Shown here: positions 16,962 through 26,165 of the stretch, piece after piece
Layout of the letters: each line of letters starts with the position of its first letter
Position numbering within the stretch: position 1 is the stretch's first letter
Source: an uncultured Ruminococcus sp.
Lineage (GTDB): Bacteria > Bacillota > Clostridia > Oscillospirales > Acutalibacteraceae
Assembly (NCBI GenBank): GCA_905233755.1
Contig: CAJODM010000012.1
Location: 26,207-90,206, forward strand
Reading direction: 5' to 3'
Length of the DNA stretch: 64,000 nt
Position numbers and translations under genes: made by a program
The notes under the pieces: generated by a model
Database searches by the model: none
What the model was told of the DNA's origin: nothing
Seen by the model: the letters and a program-made list of their open reading frames with translations, nothing else

Positions 16962-17585
16962 ATGAATGTCTATAAGACCGTTGCGTCCTCTGTCTGTGCC
17001 GAGCTGGTAGAGAAGCGGTCGCGGTTTCTGGGCTATATCTGTCCTGTTACGACCGAGCAGCAGGCGCTCGCGTTTCTGTCCGAGAAGCGAAAGCTCCACT
17101 GGGACGCCACCCATAACGTATATGCCTATATCATCCGCGATACCGGTACGGTGCGCTACTCTGACGACGGCGAGCCGCAGGGGACCGCCGGCATGCCGGT
17201 GCTCGATGTGTTGCAGAAACGCGGGCTGTGTGATCTGGTCGTCGTCGTGACGCGCTACTTCGGCGGCGTGCTGCTCGGCGCGGGCGGGCTGGTGCGCGCC
17301 TATTCGGCGGCAGCATCGCGCGCGGTCGAGCTCTCCGGCGAGCGCGAGATGACGATGTGCTCGGTGTGCGAGGTGCGGCTATCCTATACGCTGTACGGTC
17401 GTGTGCCCGCGCTGATCGCGTCGCTCGGCGGCGTGGTGGATGACGCGGTGTTTGCCGACGATGTGGGGCTGACCTTCCATCTGCCCGAGGAGATGCTCGC
17501 TCCCTTTTGCAAGGAGCTGTCCGAGCTGTCGAACGGCAAATGTCAGCCAAAAGAGCTGCGAAAAGAATTTTTTTGCCTGAAATAA
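16962..17585 (+). CDS. yigZ: YigZ/IMPACT family protein
   Basis: 207-residue cytoplasmic protein of the UPF0029/IMPACT family. The N-terminal domain carries the signature SDDGEPQGTAGMPVLDVL and VVVVTRYFGGVLLGAGGLVRAYS; a ferredoxin-like C-terminal domain follows. The family is linked to translation or ribosome-associated control in eukaryotes and is of unclear function in bacteria. The start is preceded by GTAGGATGG. Ends 60 bases before dnaG. Confidence 0.92.
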   Translation: MNVYKTVASSVCAELVEKRSRFLGYICPVTTEQQALAFLSEKRKLHWDATHNVYAYIIRDTGTVRYSDDGEPQGTAGMPVLDVLQKRGLCDLVVVVTRYFGGVLLGAGGLVRAYSAAASRAVELSGEREMTMCSVCEVRLSYTLYGRVPALIASLGGVVDDAVFADDVGLTFHLPEEMLAPFCKELSELSNGKCQPKELRKEFFCLK

Positions 17586-17645
17586 AGGGTATTCTTCGCT
17601 TTTTGCGTAAATAATAGACAGAGAACAATGTGAATAAATAGCAGA

Positions 17646-19424
17646 ATGGAGCAGAATATGCGACTATCGGATGATTTCCTCAGCGAGCTGAAGTACCGCA
17701 ACGACCTGTCTGAGATCGCCGCGGGCTATATGCAGCTCAAGCGGCGGGGCAGGAACCTTGTCGGGCTGTGCCCCTTTCACGGGGAGAAGACCCCCTCCTT
17801 CAACATCTATACCGAGAACGGCTCGTTCTACTGTTTCGGGTGCGGTGTCGGCGGCGACGTCATCACCTTTATCCGAAAGATCGAGAATCTCGATTATATC
17901 GAAGCGGTGCGATTCCTCGCCCAGCGGGCGGGGATGACGATGCCCGAGGACGACGTCGATGACTCTATGTCGCGGATGCGCACCCGTATCTATGAGGCGA
18001 ACCGCGAGGCGGCGCGCTTCTATCATGCTGCGCTGACCGGCAGCGGAGGACAGGCGGCGCTCGGCTATCTTCGGTCGCGTGCGCTGAGTGACAGCACCAT
18101 CCGGCATTTCGGGCTGGGATATGCCCCGCCGTCGCGCTTTGCGCTTGCGGATCACCTGCGCTCCAAGGGGTTCTCCGAGAGCGAGCTGATCGCCGGAAAC
18201 CTCGTGTTTCGCTCCCGCTCGGGCAAGGGGGTCGTCGATCGGTTTGCCGATCGGGTAATGTTCCCGATCATCGACCTGCGCGGCAACGTGATTGCTTTTG
18301 GCGGGCGGCTGATGGGCGACGGCAAGCCCAAGTACCTGAACACCTCGGACACCGTTGTGTTCTCGAAGAGCAGCAACCTCTTCTCGCTGAACAACGCCAA
18401 GAACGCGAAGTCCTCCTCCCTCATCCTGTGCGAGGGGTATATGGACGTGATCTCACTGTGTCAGGCGGGATTTGCTGAAGCGGTGGCGACGCTCGGCACC
18501 GCGCTGACCGCCGATCAGGCGGCGCTGATGAAGCGCTACTGTGACGATGTCGTCATCTGCTATGACGCCGACGAGGCGGGGCGCAAGGCAACCGCCCGCG
18601 CGATCGAGATCCTGCGGCGCGCCGGCGTGAACGTCCGCGTGCTGACGATCCCCGATGGCAAGGACCCCGACGAGTTCCTGCGCCGTCACGGCGACAAGGC
18701 GTACGAGGCGTTCAAGAATCTCCTCGACAACACCGGCAACGATATCGACTATCGGCTCTATCAGCTGCGTGCCCGTTACGACATGACCTCCTCATCGGGG
18801 AAGCTCGGGTACCTGTCCGATGCGGTCGCGGTGCTCTCGTCGCTCGAGAACCCGCTCGAGCGCGACATCTATGCATCGAAGCTGTCCGATGAGACCGGCG
18901 TCAACAAGGCATCCGTCATGGAGCAGGTCGACCGGCTGATGAAACGTCGCCGTACCGACCGCCGCCGCACCGAGTTCCGCGATATCGAGAAGCGGATCGC
19001 CGCCCGTGACGACCGCGTGAACCCCCAGCACGCCGATAACCTGCGCGCCGTCCGCGCCGAGGAGAACCTCATCGCCTTTCTCGTCAACAACCCGGACAAG
19101 CTCGATCATATCACCTCCCGCATCACTGCGGATGACTTTGTCACCGATTTCAACCGGAAGCTGTTTACATATTTCTCTGAGAGAATTAAAAACGGTGTCG
19201 ATCCCATGGCGTCGGTATCGGCGGATTTCACCGCCGACGAGCTGTCGCGGGTGATCCGGATCGTGACCTCTTACTCGTTCGTCTCGTCCACCGTTGACGC
19301 GATGAACGAGTATATCGACGTGATCCTCTGCCAAAGCGCCCGTCCCTCTTTGACCGATATCCGTGACGCGTCGGACGACGAGCTGAAGAAGTATCTCCAA
19401 GATCTCAAGGAATCGAAGAAATAA
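17646..19424 (+). CDS. dnaG: DNA primase
   Basis: Makes RNA primers for the replication fork. 592 residues. The N-terminal CHC2 zinc ribbon spans about 38-62 ([12 protein letters not shown] and CFGCGVGGD), then the RNA polymerase core with HFGLGYAP, the TOPRIM domain ([13 protein letters not shown] and [10 protein letters not shown]), and a C-terminal DnaB-interacting helical domain. Two in-frame ATGs at 17646 and 17658 compete; the second has ATGGAG as a possible ribosome site. It contains a TTCT-N5-AGAA islet (19173-19185) that brings in AT-rich codons. It precedes rpoD, the classical macromolecular-synthesis order. Confidence 0.96.
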   Translation: MEQNMRLSDDFLSELKYRNDLSEIAAGYMQLKRRGRNLVGLCPFHGEKTPSFNIYTENGSFYCFGCGVGGDVITFIRKIENLDYIEAVRFLAQRAGMTMPEDDVDDSMSRMRTRIYEANREAARFYHAALTGSGGQAALGYLRSRALSDSTIRHFGLGYAPPSRFALADHLRSKGFSESELIAGNLVFRSRSGKGVVDRFADRVMFPIIDLRGNVIAFGGRLMGDGKPKYLNTSDTVVFSKSSNLFSLNNAKNAKSSSLILCEGYMDVISLCQAGFAEAVATLGTALTADQAALMKRYCDDVVICYDADEAGRKATARAIEILRRAGVNVRVLTIPDGKDPDEFLRRHGDKAYEAFKNLLDNTGNDIDYRLYQLRARYDMTSSSGKLGYLSDAVAVLSSLENPLERDIYASKLSDETGVNKASVMEQVDRLMKRRRTDRRRTEFRDIEKRIAARDDRVNPQHADNLRAVRAEENLIAFLVNNPDKLDHITSRITADDFVTDFNRKLFTYFSERIKNGVDPMASVSADFTADELSRVIRIVTSYSFVSSTVDAMNEYIDVILCQSARPSLTDIRDASDDELKKYLQDLKESKK

Positions 19425-19459
19425 CTATATCTTTACTGTACCGAAAGGAAGGATGTATT

Positions 19460-20572
19460 ATGGCCGCACCTGTATCTGACAAGAAGCATCTCGTCAGGGA
19501 TCTCACCGAGCTCGGAAAGGCCAAGGGATCGCTGACGAACCAGGATATTCTCGACGCGATCGGCGAGATGGATATCGACCCCGAACAGCTCGAGAAGCTA
19601 TACGACGCGCTCGAGGCGGCGGGCATCGACATCGTCGAGACCGACCTCGAGGAGGACCTCTCGCTCGAGGGGCTGAACCTCTCTGAGGACAGCGCGGACG
19701 ATGCGTCCGCCTCCGGCGACAGCGTCGATAACACCGACAACATCTCGATCGACGATCCGGTCAAGGTGTACCTGCGCGAGATCGGCCGTGTGCCGCTTTT
19801 GACGCCTGAAGAGGAGGTCGAGCTTGCGATCCGCATCTCTGAGGGCGACGTCAGCGCCAAGCAGCGGCTGTCCGAAGCGAACCTGCGCCTTGTCGTCAGC
19901 ATCGCCAAGCGATACCTCGGCCGCGGGATGCACTTCCTCGATCTGATCCAGGAGGGCAACCTCGGTCTGATCAAGGCGGTCGAGAAGTTCGACTATACCA
20001 AGGGTTTCAAGTTTTCCACCTATGCCACATGGTGGATCCGTCAGGCGATCACCCGTGCGATCGCCGACCAGGCGCGCACCATCCGCATCCCCGTCCACAT
20101 GGTCGAGACCATCAACAAGGTCAAGAAAGTCTCGTCCCAGCTGTTGCACCAGAACGGGCACGAGCCCTCGGCCGACGAGATCGCCGAGGAGCTCGGGATG
20201 CCGGTCGAGAAGGTGCGCGAGATCATGCGCGTGGCACAGGAGCCCGTCTCGCTCGAGACCCCGATCGGCGAGGAGGAGGACAGCCACCTCGGCGACTTCA
20301 TCCCCGATGACGACGCGCCGGCTCCCGCCGACGCCGCCTCCCACACCATGCTGCGTGAGCAGCTCATGGAGGTGCTCGATACCCTCACCCCCCGCGAGGA
20401 GAAGGTGCTGCGGCTGCGGTTCGGGCTCGAGGACGGGCGCTCCCGCACCCTCGAAGAGGTAGGCAAGGAGTTCAACGTCACCCGCGAGCGTATCCGCCAG
20501 ATCGAGGCAAAGGCCCTTCGCAAGCTGCGCCATCCCTCCCGCTCGAAGAAGCTCAAGGACTTTCTCGACTAG
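19460..20572 (+). CDS. rpoD: Primary sigma factor RpoD (SigA)
   Basis: Housekeeping sigma-70 factor. 370 residues: region 1.1-like acidic N-terminus, region 1.2 ([17 protein letters not shown]), region 2 ([19 protein letters not shown] and [17 protein letters not shown], the -10 recognition helix), region 3 ([11 protein letters not shown]) and region 4 ([26 protein letters not shown], the -35 helix). The length matches clostridial SigA. Ribosome site AAAGGAAGG; 35 bases after dnaG, so probably one operon. Its -10/-35 preference agrees with the many TTGACA/TATAAT promoters in this window. Confidence 0.97.
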   Translation: MAAPVSDKKHLVRDLTELGKAKGSLTNQDILDAIGEMDIDPEQLEKLYDALEAAGIDIVETDLEEDLSLEGLNLSEDSADDASASGDSVDNTDNISIDDPVKVYLREIGRVPLLTPEEEVELAIRISEGDVSAKQRLSEANLRLVVSIAKRYLGRGMHFLDLIQEGNLGLIKAVEKFDYTKGFKFSTYATWWIRQAITRAIADQARTIRIPVHMVETINKVKKVSSQLLHQNGHEPSADEIAEELGMPVEKVREIMRVAQEPVSLETPIGEEEDSHLGDFIPDDDAPAPADAASHTMLREQLMEVLDTLTPREEKVLRLRFGLEDGRSRTLEEVGKEFNVTRERIRQIEAKALRKLRHPSRSKKLKDFLD

Positions 20573-20575
20573 CGT

Positions 20576-20956
20576 ATGATCAGCTACGAGGAATGCGGCG
20601 ATATGCTCGATCAGATCGCCGAGTCGATGCCGCGCGAGCTGTTCCGCGAGCTCAACGGCGGGGTTGTGCTGTGCCGTGAGGCGCGGCTGCATCCGTATGC
20701 GCAGGACCACGATCTGTACATACTCGGCGTCTATGTGCGCGACAATCTCGGCAAGTCGATCAAGCTCTATTACGGCAGCTTTGTGCGGGTCTTCCGTGAC
20801 AAGTCGCGCGACGAGTTCCGCGAGCTGCTGCGCCATACGCTCTCGCACGAGCTGCGTCATCACAACGAGTATCTCGCCGGTGCAGACGATCTTGTCTACT
20901 ATGACGACGAGCAGATCAGCCGTTATCTTCGCTCTAAGGGATTCACGATTCAATAA
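20576..20956 (+). CDS. Predicted zincin metallopeptidase
   Basis: 126 residues, starting three bases after the rpoD stop and so translationally linked. It carries HELRHH (an HExxH zinc motif) in LSHELRHHNEYLAG, with a downstream acidic residue region, matching the small predicted Zn-dependent protease family (COG3824-like) found beside sigA in clostridia. No signal peptide, so it is cytoplasmic. Substrate unknown. The repeat region begins right after its stop. Confidence 0.75.
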   Translation: MISYEECGDMLDQIAESMPRELFRELNGGVVLCREARLHPYAQDHDLYILGVYVRDNLGKSIKLYYGSFVRVFRDKSRDEFRELLRHTLSHELRHHNEYLAGADDLVYYDDEQISRYLRSKGFTIQ

Positions 20957-20960
20957 CGAT

Positions 20961-21106
20961 GGGGCTGTCACAAAATAGAAAAATGTCATTCTGAACGCCA
21001 GTGAAGAATCTGAAAGTGCTCTCCTTTCGATCAGATTGGACATGACAGGTGTAATCATATTGGATAGATTGCACTATAAGATACTTCGCTAATGCTCAGG
21101 ATGACA
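20961..21106. repeat. Dispersed intergenic repeat with inverted ends (copy A)
   Basis: The first 42 bases (20961-21002) match 63808-63849 at 39 positions. Inside, TGTCATTCTGAACG...GAAG (20984-21006) is mirrored by CTTCGC...CAGGATGACA (21084-21106), so the unit can fold as a long hairpin, like the TGTCATTCTGAGCGAAG-type repeats seen in many Firmicutes. No coding potential. A degenerate second GGGGCT-TC-CA copy follows at 21113-21124. Confidence 0.75.
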
Positions 21107-21146
21107 CACTGAGGGGCTATCGCATTTCTCCTTTCTTTATATCGGC

Positions 21147-21185
21147 GACAGCACGATTTGACCGTGCTGTCATATTTCTCTTCTT
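21147..21185 (+). terminator. Probable terminator upstream of sipL-like gene
   Basis: Perfect 9-bp stem GACAGCACG/CGTGCTGTC with a 7-base loop, followed by ATATTTCTCTTCTT. It probably ends dnaG-rpoD transcription. Its right arm touches the -35 of the following promoter. Confidence 0.6.
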
Positions 21186-21198
21186 GTCCTAATAGAAT
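21170..21198 (+). promoter_or_regulatory. Sigma-E-like promoter of the sipL-like gene
   Basis: -35 TCATATT, 14-base spacer, -10 AATAGAAT, close to the Bacillus sigma-E pattern (KMATATW, 14-15 bases, CATACAHT). Confidence 0.55.
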
Positions 21199-21228
21199 GT
21201 ACAAAAAAGCGATACAAGGAGAGAGACG

Positions 21229-22755
21229 ATGGAATATAACCTCAAGAAGACCCCGCTGCCGGTGCTCACACCGGTGCTCGACACCGTATCGGAGCAGAGC
21301 GTGGACGTCGATATCACCCTGCCCGATTACTGTCCCGATGTACAGCGGGTGCTGCGCTGTACCATGTGCCCGATGATCTACTCGACATCCCGCAGCGGCG
21401 GTCAGCTGACCGTGGACGGCGGGGTGCTGCTGCGCGTGATGTACACCGACAGCGTGCGCAGTAACATCCGCTCCTATGAGCATACCGTGCCGTTTACTGC
21501 CGGGTTTGCGATGCGGGACGTCACCGACGAGGTGGTCGTATGTACCGATACCAAGGTCGAGTACCTGAACTGTCGCGTCCACAGCCCCCGCAAGCTGAGC
21601 TTGCACGGGGCGTTCTCGCTGTATGTCACCGCGTCGTGCAGGGGAGAGGTGCGCTTCGCTTATGACGGCGGGAGGGATGACCTGCAGCTGTTGACAGAGA
21701 CCACCTCCCTGTGTGCGCTGAGCTGTCTGTGCAGCGACAGCTTCTCCTATGCCGAGGATATCTCGCTGAACGACAACCCGCCGATCGAGGCGATGATCTC
21801 CCATTCGCTGTCGGTGCGGCTGACAGAGCTGCGTGCCGTCAGCGGCAAGATCCACCTGTCCGCCGAGGGTCAGCTGCGGTTGATGTATCTGAGCGATCTC
21901 GAACAGGGCAGCGTCGAGCATCTGTCCTATGTGTTCCCCATCTCGCGCGTAGTCGACTGTGACGGCGTGACGGACGAAACCGTTCTGCGCGCGCAGCTGT
22001 GCCTGATGAGCTATGATCTGCGCCGCAACACCGACGCGCTGTCCGAGGGGACGCTGTTGTCGCTCGATATGCGGCTGTGCTTCTCGGCGTTCGGTTATGA
22101 GGAGCAAGCAGTGACGATGATCGCCGACGCCTTCTCGACCTCGTGCGACGTCAGCTGTACCGTCGATACGGCGTCGTGTATCGCCGATCTGCACGTGGAT
22201 ACCTACAGCCATGTCGAGCGCGGGACGGTATCGACCGGTGACGACAGCATCGCGTCGGTCATGGATCTCTATGCCGACGGGGTGACCGTGACCCCCTCGA
22301 TCAGCAACGGAAAGCTGATCCTGTCGACCAAGGTGAGCGTCTGTATGCTCTTGATGAATACCGACGACCAGCCGGTCTATCTCGAGCGGGCAATCAGCTT
22401 TGACTATGAGACCGACTCGGGCGGGCTGAGCGAGGTCGTCGCTGTCGATGCTTTGGCGGACAGCGTCAGCTACCGCATCGTCGACGAGCATACCATCGAG
22501 TTGCGCGCCGACGTTCGCTATACCGTCTGTCTGTGCGAGCCGGTGACGCTCTCGGCGGTGAACGCGGTGACAGCCCTCGAGGACACCGCGGCGATACGCG
22601 ATGACAGCGCGCTGACCCTCTGCTATGCTCAGCCGGGCGAGCGCGTCTGGGATATCGCCAAGCGGTATGCCGCCCGCCCCGATATGCTCAAGGCAGAGAA
22701 CGGGATCGACGGCGATCGTGTCGAGAACGCGATGATGCTGCTCATCCCCACCTGA
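21229..22755 (+). CDS. SipL-like spore coat morphogenesis protein (DUF3794 + LysM)
   Basis: 508 residues with DUF3794/SPOCS domains: an N-terminal VDVDITLPDYCPDVQRVLRC unit and at least one more central repeat, then a C-terminal LysM domain (YAQPGERVWDIAKRYAARPDMLKAENGI). This is the architecture of SipL of Clostridioides difficile, which binds SpoIVA through its LysM domain to anchor the coat on the forespore. The next gene is spoIVA, so the two known partners are adjacent here. The ribosome site AAGGAGAGAG is strong. Cytoplasmic in the mother cell (inferred from the sigma-E-like promoter). Confidence 0.88.
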   Translation: MEYNLKKTPLPVLTPVLDTVSEQSVDVDITLPDYCPDVQRVLRCTMCPMIYSTSRSGGQLTVDGGVLLRVMYTDSVRSNIRSYEHTVPFTAGFAMRDVTDEVVVCTDTKVEYLNCRVHSPRKLSLHGAFSLYVTASCRGEVRFAYDGGRDDLQLLTETTSLCALSCLCSDSFSYAEDISLNDNPPIEAMISHSLSVRLTELRAVSGKIHLSAEGQLRLMYLSDLEQGSVEHLSYVFPISRVVDCDGVTDETVLRAQLCLMSYDLRRNTDALSEGTLLSLDMRLCFSAFGYEEQAVTMIADAFSTSCDVSCTVDTASCIADLHVDTYSHVERGTVSTGDDSIASVMDLYADGVTVTPSISNGKLILSTKVSVCMLLMNTDDQPVYLERAISFDYETDSGGLSEVVAVDALADSVSYRIVDEHTIELRADVRYTVCLCEPVTLSAVNAVTALEDTAAIRDDSALTLCYAQPGERVWDIAKRYAARPDMLKAENGIDGDRVENAMMLLIPT

Positions 22756-22760
22756 CTATG

Positions 22761-22789
22761 TCATAAACCTCTGCACAGCGTCATACTAT
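22761..22789 (+). promoter_or_regulatory. Sigma-E-like promoter of spoIVA
   Basis: -35 TCATAAA, 14-base spacer, -10 CATACTAT. spoIVA is a sigma-E gene in Bacillus, which agrees. Confidence 0.6.
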
Positions 22790-22816
22790 CTACTAACTTT
22801 TTACCGGAGGAAAACT

Positions 22817-24295
22817 ATGGAAGAGAGAAATATCTATAAGGATATCGAGACGCGCACCGGCGGCGATATCTATATCGGGGTGGTCGGGCCGGTTCGCACC
22901 GGCAAATCGACATTCATCAGGCAGTTCATGGATACGCTGGTGCTGCCGCATATCGACGACGACAGCCGTCGCGAGCGCGCGAACGACGAGCTGCCCCAGT
23001 CCTCCGCCGGCAGGACGATCATGACCACCGAGCCCAAGTTCGTCCCCGAGAACGCCGTCGGGATCACGCTGGACGGAACCGCTCACCTTCGGGTACGGAT
23101 GATCGACTGTGTCGGGTATATCGTCGATTCGGCGATGGGATATATCGAGGATGACGCCGAGCGGCTCGTTAACACCCCGTGGAACGATGCGCCGATCCCG
23201 TTTCGTGATGCAGCAGAGACGGGGACGAGAAAGGTGATATCCGAGCACGCGACCATCGGGATCCTCGTCACCACCGACGGCTCGTTCGGCGATATCCCGC
23301 GCGGCGACTATACCGCTGCCGAGGAGCGGGTCGTTTCTGAGCTGCACAGCAGCGGCAAACCCTTCATCATCCTGCTGAATACGACCGATCCCGACAGCGC
23401 GAACTCCCGCGAGCTGTCGCGCGCGCTGTCAAAGAAGTATGACGCGCCGACCGTCGCCGCCGACTGTCTGACGCTCGACGAGAACAGCATCAAGGGGATC
23501 CTTGCGTCGCTGCTGTTCGAGTTCCCGATCCGCGAGATCCGTATCGCGCTGCCCCGATGGATGACGCGGCTCGAGGGCGACCACTGGCTGCGCTGTTCGG
23601 TGTTTGATGCGATCCGCCAAAGCTGCGAGAAGCTGTGCAGGATCCGCGAGGTGAACGACGCTGCCGCCGCGATGCCCGCGTGCGAGTATATCGACGACGC
23701 GTCGATCGATGCGCTCGAGCTGGGTCAGGGTAGGGCGGACGTCTCTGTGACCCTATCCGAAGGGCTGTTCTACCGGGTTCTGTCCGAGAAGAGCGGGCTC
23801 GATATCGCCGACGAGCGATCGCTGCTCGATTGTATCTGTACGCTGTCGGGCAGCCGCGAGCGGGTCGAGAAGATATCCGACGCGTATGAGGATGTGATGT
23901 CCACCGGCTACGGCATCGTGATGCCCTCGATGGAGGAGCTCTCGCTCGAGGAGCCCGAGATCGTCCGCCAGAACGGCAAGTACGGCATCCGGTTGCGCGC
24001 CTCGGCGCCGTCTATCCACATGATGCGGATCAACACGACCGCCGAGGTGACGCCGATCGTCGGCAGCGAGCAGCAGAGCGAGGAGCTGGTGTCCTATCTG
24101 CTGCGCGAGTTCGAGGAGAACCCCGCCAAAATCTGGGAGAGCAACATCTTCGGCAAGTCCGTCAGCGACCTCGTCGGCGAGGGGCTGCACAACAAGCTCT
24201 ACCGTATGCCGCCCAAGGCACGCGCCAAGGTAGGGGAGACCGTCGAGAAGATCATCAACGACGGATGCAACGGACTCATCTGCATTATTCTCTGA
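22817..24295 (+). CDS. spoIVA: Stage IV sporulation protein A
   Basis: ATP-hydrolysing cytoskeletal protein that polymerises on the mother-cell face of the forespore as the coat basement layer. 492 residues, the usual length. N-terminal TRAFAC-type domain: Walker A GPVRTGKST (about 24-32), a MIDCVGY Walker B region, an LNTTDP specificity-like motif. The central domain and the conserved C-terminal GLICIIL end follow, the membrane-targeting tail in Bacillus. The ribosome site CCGGAGGAAAA is strong. The stop codon lies inside a TTCT-N5-AGAA motif (24288-24300). Confidence 0.97.
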   Translation: MEERNIYKDIETRTGGDIYIGVVGPVRTGKSTFIRQFMDTLVLPHIDDDSRRERANDELPQSSAGRTIMTTEPKFVPENAVGITLDGTAHLRVRMIDCVGYIVDSAMGYIEDDAERLVNTPWNDAPIPFRDAAETGTRKVISEHATIGILVTTDGSFGDIPRGDYTAAEERVVSELHSSGKPFIILLNTTDPDSANSRELSRALSKKYDAPTVAADCLTLDENSIKGILASLLFEFPIREIRIALPRWMTRLEGDHWLRCSVFDAIRQSCEKLCRIREVNDAAAAMPACEYIDDASIDALELGQGRADVSVTLSEGLFYRVLSEKSGLDIADERSLLDCICTLSGSRERVEKISDAYEDVMSTGYGIVMPSMEELSLEEPEIVRQNGKYGIRLRASAPSIHMMRINTTAEVTPIVGSEQQSEELVSYLLREFEENPAKIWESNIFGKSVSDLVGEGLHNKLYRMPPKARAKVGETVEKIINDGCNGLICIIL

Positions 24296-24394
24296 AAGAA
24301 AAAATATATCCGCCTCCATTTTGGTGTTGAATTATCTCATGGTTTGTAGTATAATACATACTGAGATAAGTTGGACCATATGGAGGCATTTTTT

Positions 24395-24757
24395 ATGGCT
24401 GATAAGCTTACGATATCGCTGACGATCCTGCTGACAGGGTTCGTGGTCGTGTTTGCGGTGCTCTTGCTGCTCATCGGGATCATCAAGCTCTACGGCACCG
24501 TCGTCTACCGCATCCAGACCGGCAGGAAGGAGAAGCCCGCCGTCATCCCGACCCCCTCGACGTCGGAGCCGACACCTGAGCCGGTGGCGGTTGTCGAGTC
24601 GAGCGCTGACCCCGATGCGCTGATCGCCGTGATCTCTGCGGCGGTATATGCTGTCTACCCATCCGATCAGGTGCGCATCAAGAGCATCCGCAAGGCGCCT
24701 GTTTCTTCGAACGAGTGGCACAGGGCGGGGCTCAACGACAGCATCAGACCGTTCTGA
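24395..24757 (+). CDS. Sodium pump decarboxylase gamma subunit (OadG family)
   Basis: 120 residues: one N-terminal transmembrane helix (about 7-31), a Pro/Thr/Glu-rich linker, and a C-terminal segment (ALIAVISAAVYAVYP...IRKAP) typical of OadG, which tethers the biotin-dependent decarboxylase to its membrane pump. The ATG at 24395 gives MADKLT and has ATGGAGG upstream. The beta subunit follows after 10 bases. No alpha (carboxyltransferase) or biotin-carrier gene is nearby, so the substrate (oxaloacetate, methylmalonyl-CoA or glutaconyl-CoA) is unknown. Confidence 0.85.
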   Translation: MADKLTISLTILLTGFVVVFAVLLLLIGIIKLYGTVVYRIQTGRKEKPAVIPTPSTSEPTPEPVAVVESSADPDALIAVISAAVYAVYPSDQVRIKSIRKAPVSSNEWHRAGLNDSIRPF

Positions 24758-24767
24758 GGAGGCAGCT

Positions 24768-26006
24768 ATGACGATTTTGAATGGATTTTTTGACGCGCTG
24801 AAGGGGTTGTATCAATCCTCGGGGATGTCGACCCTTGTCTGGCAGAACTATGTGATGATCGTTGTCGCGTGTTTTCTGATGTATCTGGCGATCAAAAAGC
24901 AGTACGAACCGCTCTTGCTGCTGCCGATTGCGTTCGGTATGCTGCTCGTGAACCTGTATCCGGCGATCATGGACCCGCCATCGACCAACATGGTGGAGAT
25001 GTCCGAGTACCTCAAGACCCACGACGGCCCGCTGAACTATGCCGTCACCACCATTGGCGGCGTCGATTATGTGAACGTCCCGACCTACGGCGGGCTGCTA
25101 TACTATCTCTATCAGGGCGTGAAGCTCGGTATCTATCCGCCGCTGATCTTCCTGGGCATCGGGTGCATGACCGACTTCGGTCCCCTTATCGCCAGCCCCA
25201 AGAGCTTTATCCTCGGCGCGGCGGCTCAGATCGGTATTTTCATCACTTTCATCGGCGCGATCTTTCTCGGCTTTACCCAGCCGCAGGCGGGCGCGATCGG
25301 GATCATCGGCGGCGCGGACGGCCCGACCGCTATCTATGTCACTTCAAAGCTCGCTCCCGAGCTGCTCGGGCCCATTGCCGTGGCGGCGTATTCCTACATG
25401 GCGTTGGTGCCGATCATCCAGCCGCCCATCATGCGCGCGCTGACCACGAAGAAAGAGCGTTCGGTCGTGATGGAGCAGCTGCGTCCGGTCTCCAAGCTCG
25501 AGAAGATCATGTTTCCGGTCATCGTTGTCATCGTGGTGGCGATCGCGCTGCCCTCTGCGGCGCCGCTGGTCGGGATGCTGATGCTCGGCAACATCTTCAA
25601 GGAGAGCGGCGTGGTCGAGCGTATCTCCAAGACCGCCCAGAACGAGCTGATGAACATTATCACCATCTTCTTGGGTACCACCGTCGGCGCGACCGCGACC
25701 GGCACCGTGTTCCTGACCCCCAAGACCCTCGGTATTATTGCGCTGGGACTGTTCGCGTTCTGCATGGGCACCGCGTTCGGCGTGCTCTTCGGCAAGATCA
25801 TGTATAAGCTCAGCGGCGGCAAGGTGAACCCCCTGATCGGCTCTGCCGGCGTCTCGGCTGTCCCGATGGCGGCGCGCGTCGCGAACAAGGTCGGCCAGGA
25901 GGAGAACCCCGGCAACTTCCTGCTGATGCACGCGATGGGGCCGAACGTCGCCGGCGTGATCGGCTCAGCTGTCGCGGCGGGCGTGCTGATGAGTATTTTG
26001 GGATAA
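24768..26006 (+). CDS. Sodium-translocating decarboxylase beta subunit
   Basis: Membrane carboxybiotin decarboxylase that couples decarboxylation to sodium export. 412 residues with about nine to eleven hydrophobic helices. The family signatures GIIGGADGPTAIY (with the essential aspartate) and the C-terminal HAMGPNVAGVIGSAVAAG are intact. The ATG at 24768 follows TGAGGAGG. With the gamma gene upstream it forms half of an Oad/Mmd/Gcd complex. A clear terminator follows. Confidence 0.93.
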   Translation: MTILNGFFDALKGLYQSSGMSTLVWQNYVMIVVACFLMYLAIKKQYEPLLLLPIAFGMLLVNLYPAIMDPPSTNMVEMSEYLKTHDGPLNYAVTTIGGVDYVNVPTYGGLLYYLYQGVKLGIYPPLIFLGIGCMTDFGPLIASPKSFILGAAAQIGIFITFIGAIFLGFTQPQAGAIGIIGGADGPTAIYVTSKLAPELLGPIAVAAYSYMALVPIIQPPIMRALTTKKERSVVMEQLRPVSKLEKIMFPVIVVIVVAIALPSAAPLVGMLMLGNIFKESGVVERISKTAQNELMNIITIFLGTTVGATATGTVFLTPKTLGIIALGLFAFCMGTAFGVLFGKIMYKLSGGKVNPLIGSAGVSAVPMAARVANKVGQEENPGNFLLMHAMGPNVAGVIGSAVAAGVLMSILG

Positions 26007-26040
26007 CAACGGATATTGTATCCTGTATGACAGAAGAATT

Positions 26041-26065
26041 TGGCGTGAACCATCACGCCATTTTT
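26041..26065 (+). terminator. Terminator after the sodium pump genes
   Basis: Perfect 8-bp stem TGGCGTGA/TCACGCCA, ACCA loop, then TTTTTC. Confidence 0.85.
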
Positions 26066-26125
26066 CTTTTTGGAAAATAAACTTGATAATATTCTAATTT
26101 AGAATTAAAACCGAACATTTTTCGA

Positions 26126-26131
26126 TATAAT
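26126..26131 (+). promoter_or_regulatory. -10 box of the Wzz/BY-kinase operon
   Basis: TATAAT without a clear -35 hexamer. The AT-rich palindrome ATTCTAATTTAGAATTAAAA (core 26092-26104) lies directly upstream, as at the cca promoter. Confidence 0.5.
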
Positions 26132-26165
26132 ATAAGTTGATAACCTATGTAAAAGGGGGAATAGT

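Noticed and set aside
17074-17086. TTCT-N5-AGAA match in yigZ, and a similar one at 23778-23790 in spoIVA
   Set aside because: Both read TTCTGTCCGAGAA, a GC-rich core that encodes the same LSEK peptide. They lack AT-rich flanks and are more likely coding coincidences, although they meet the literal pattern and are included in the count of 15.
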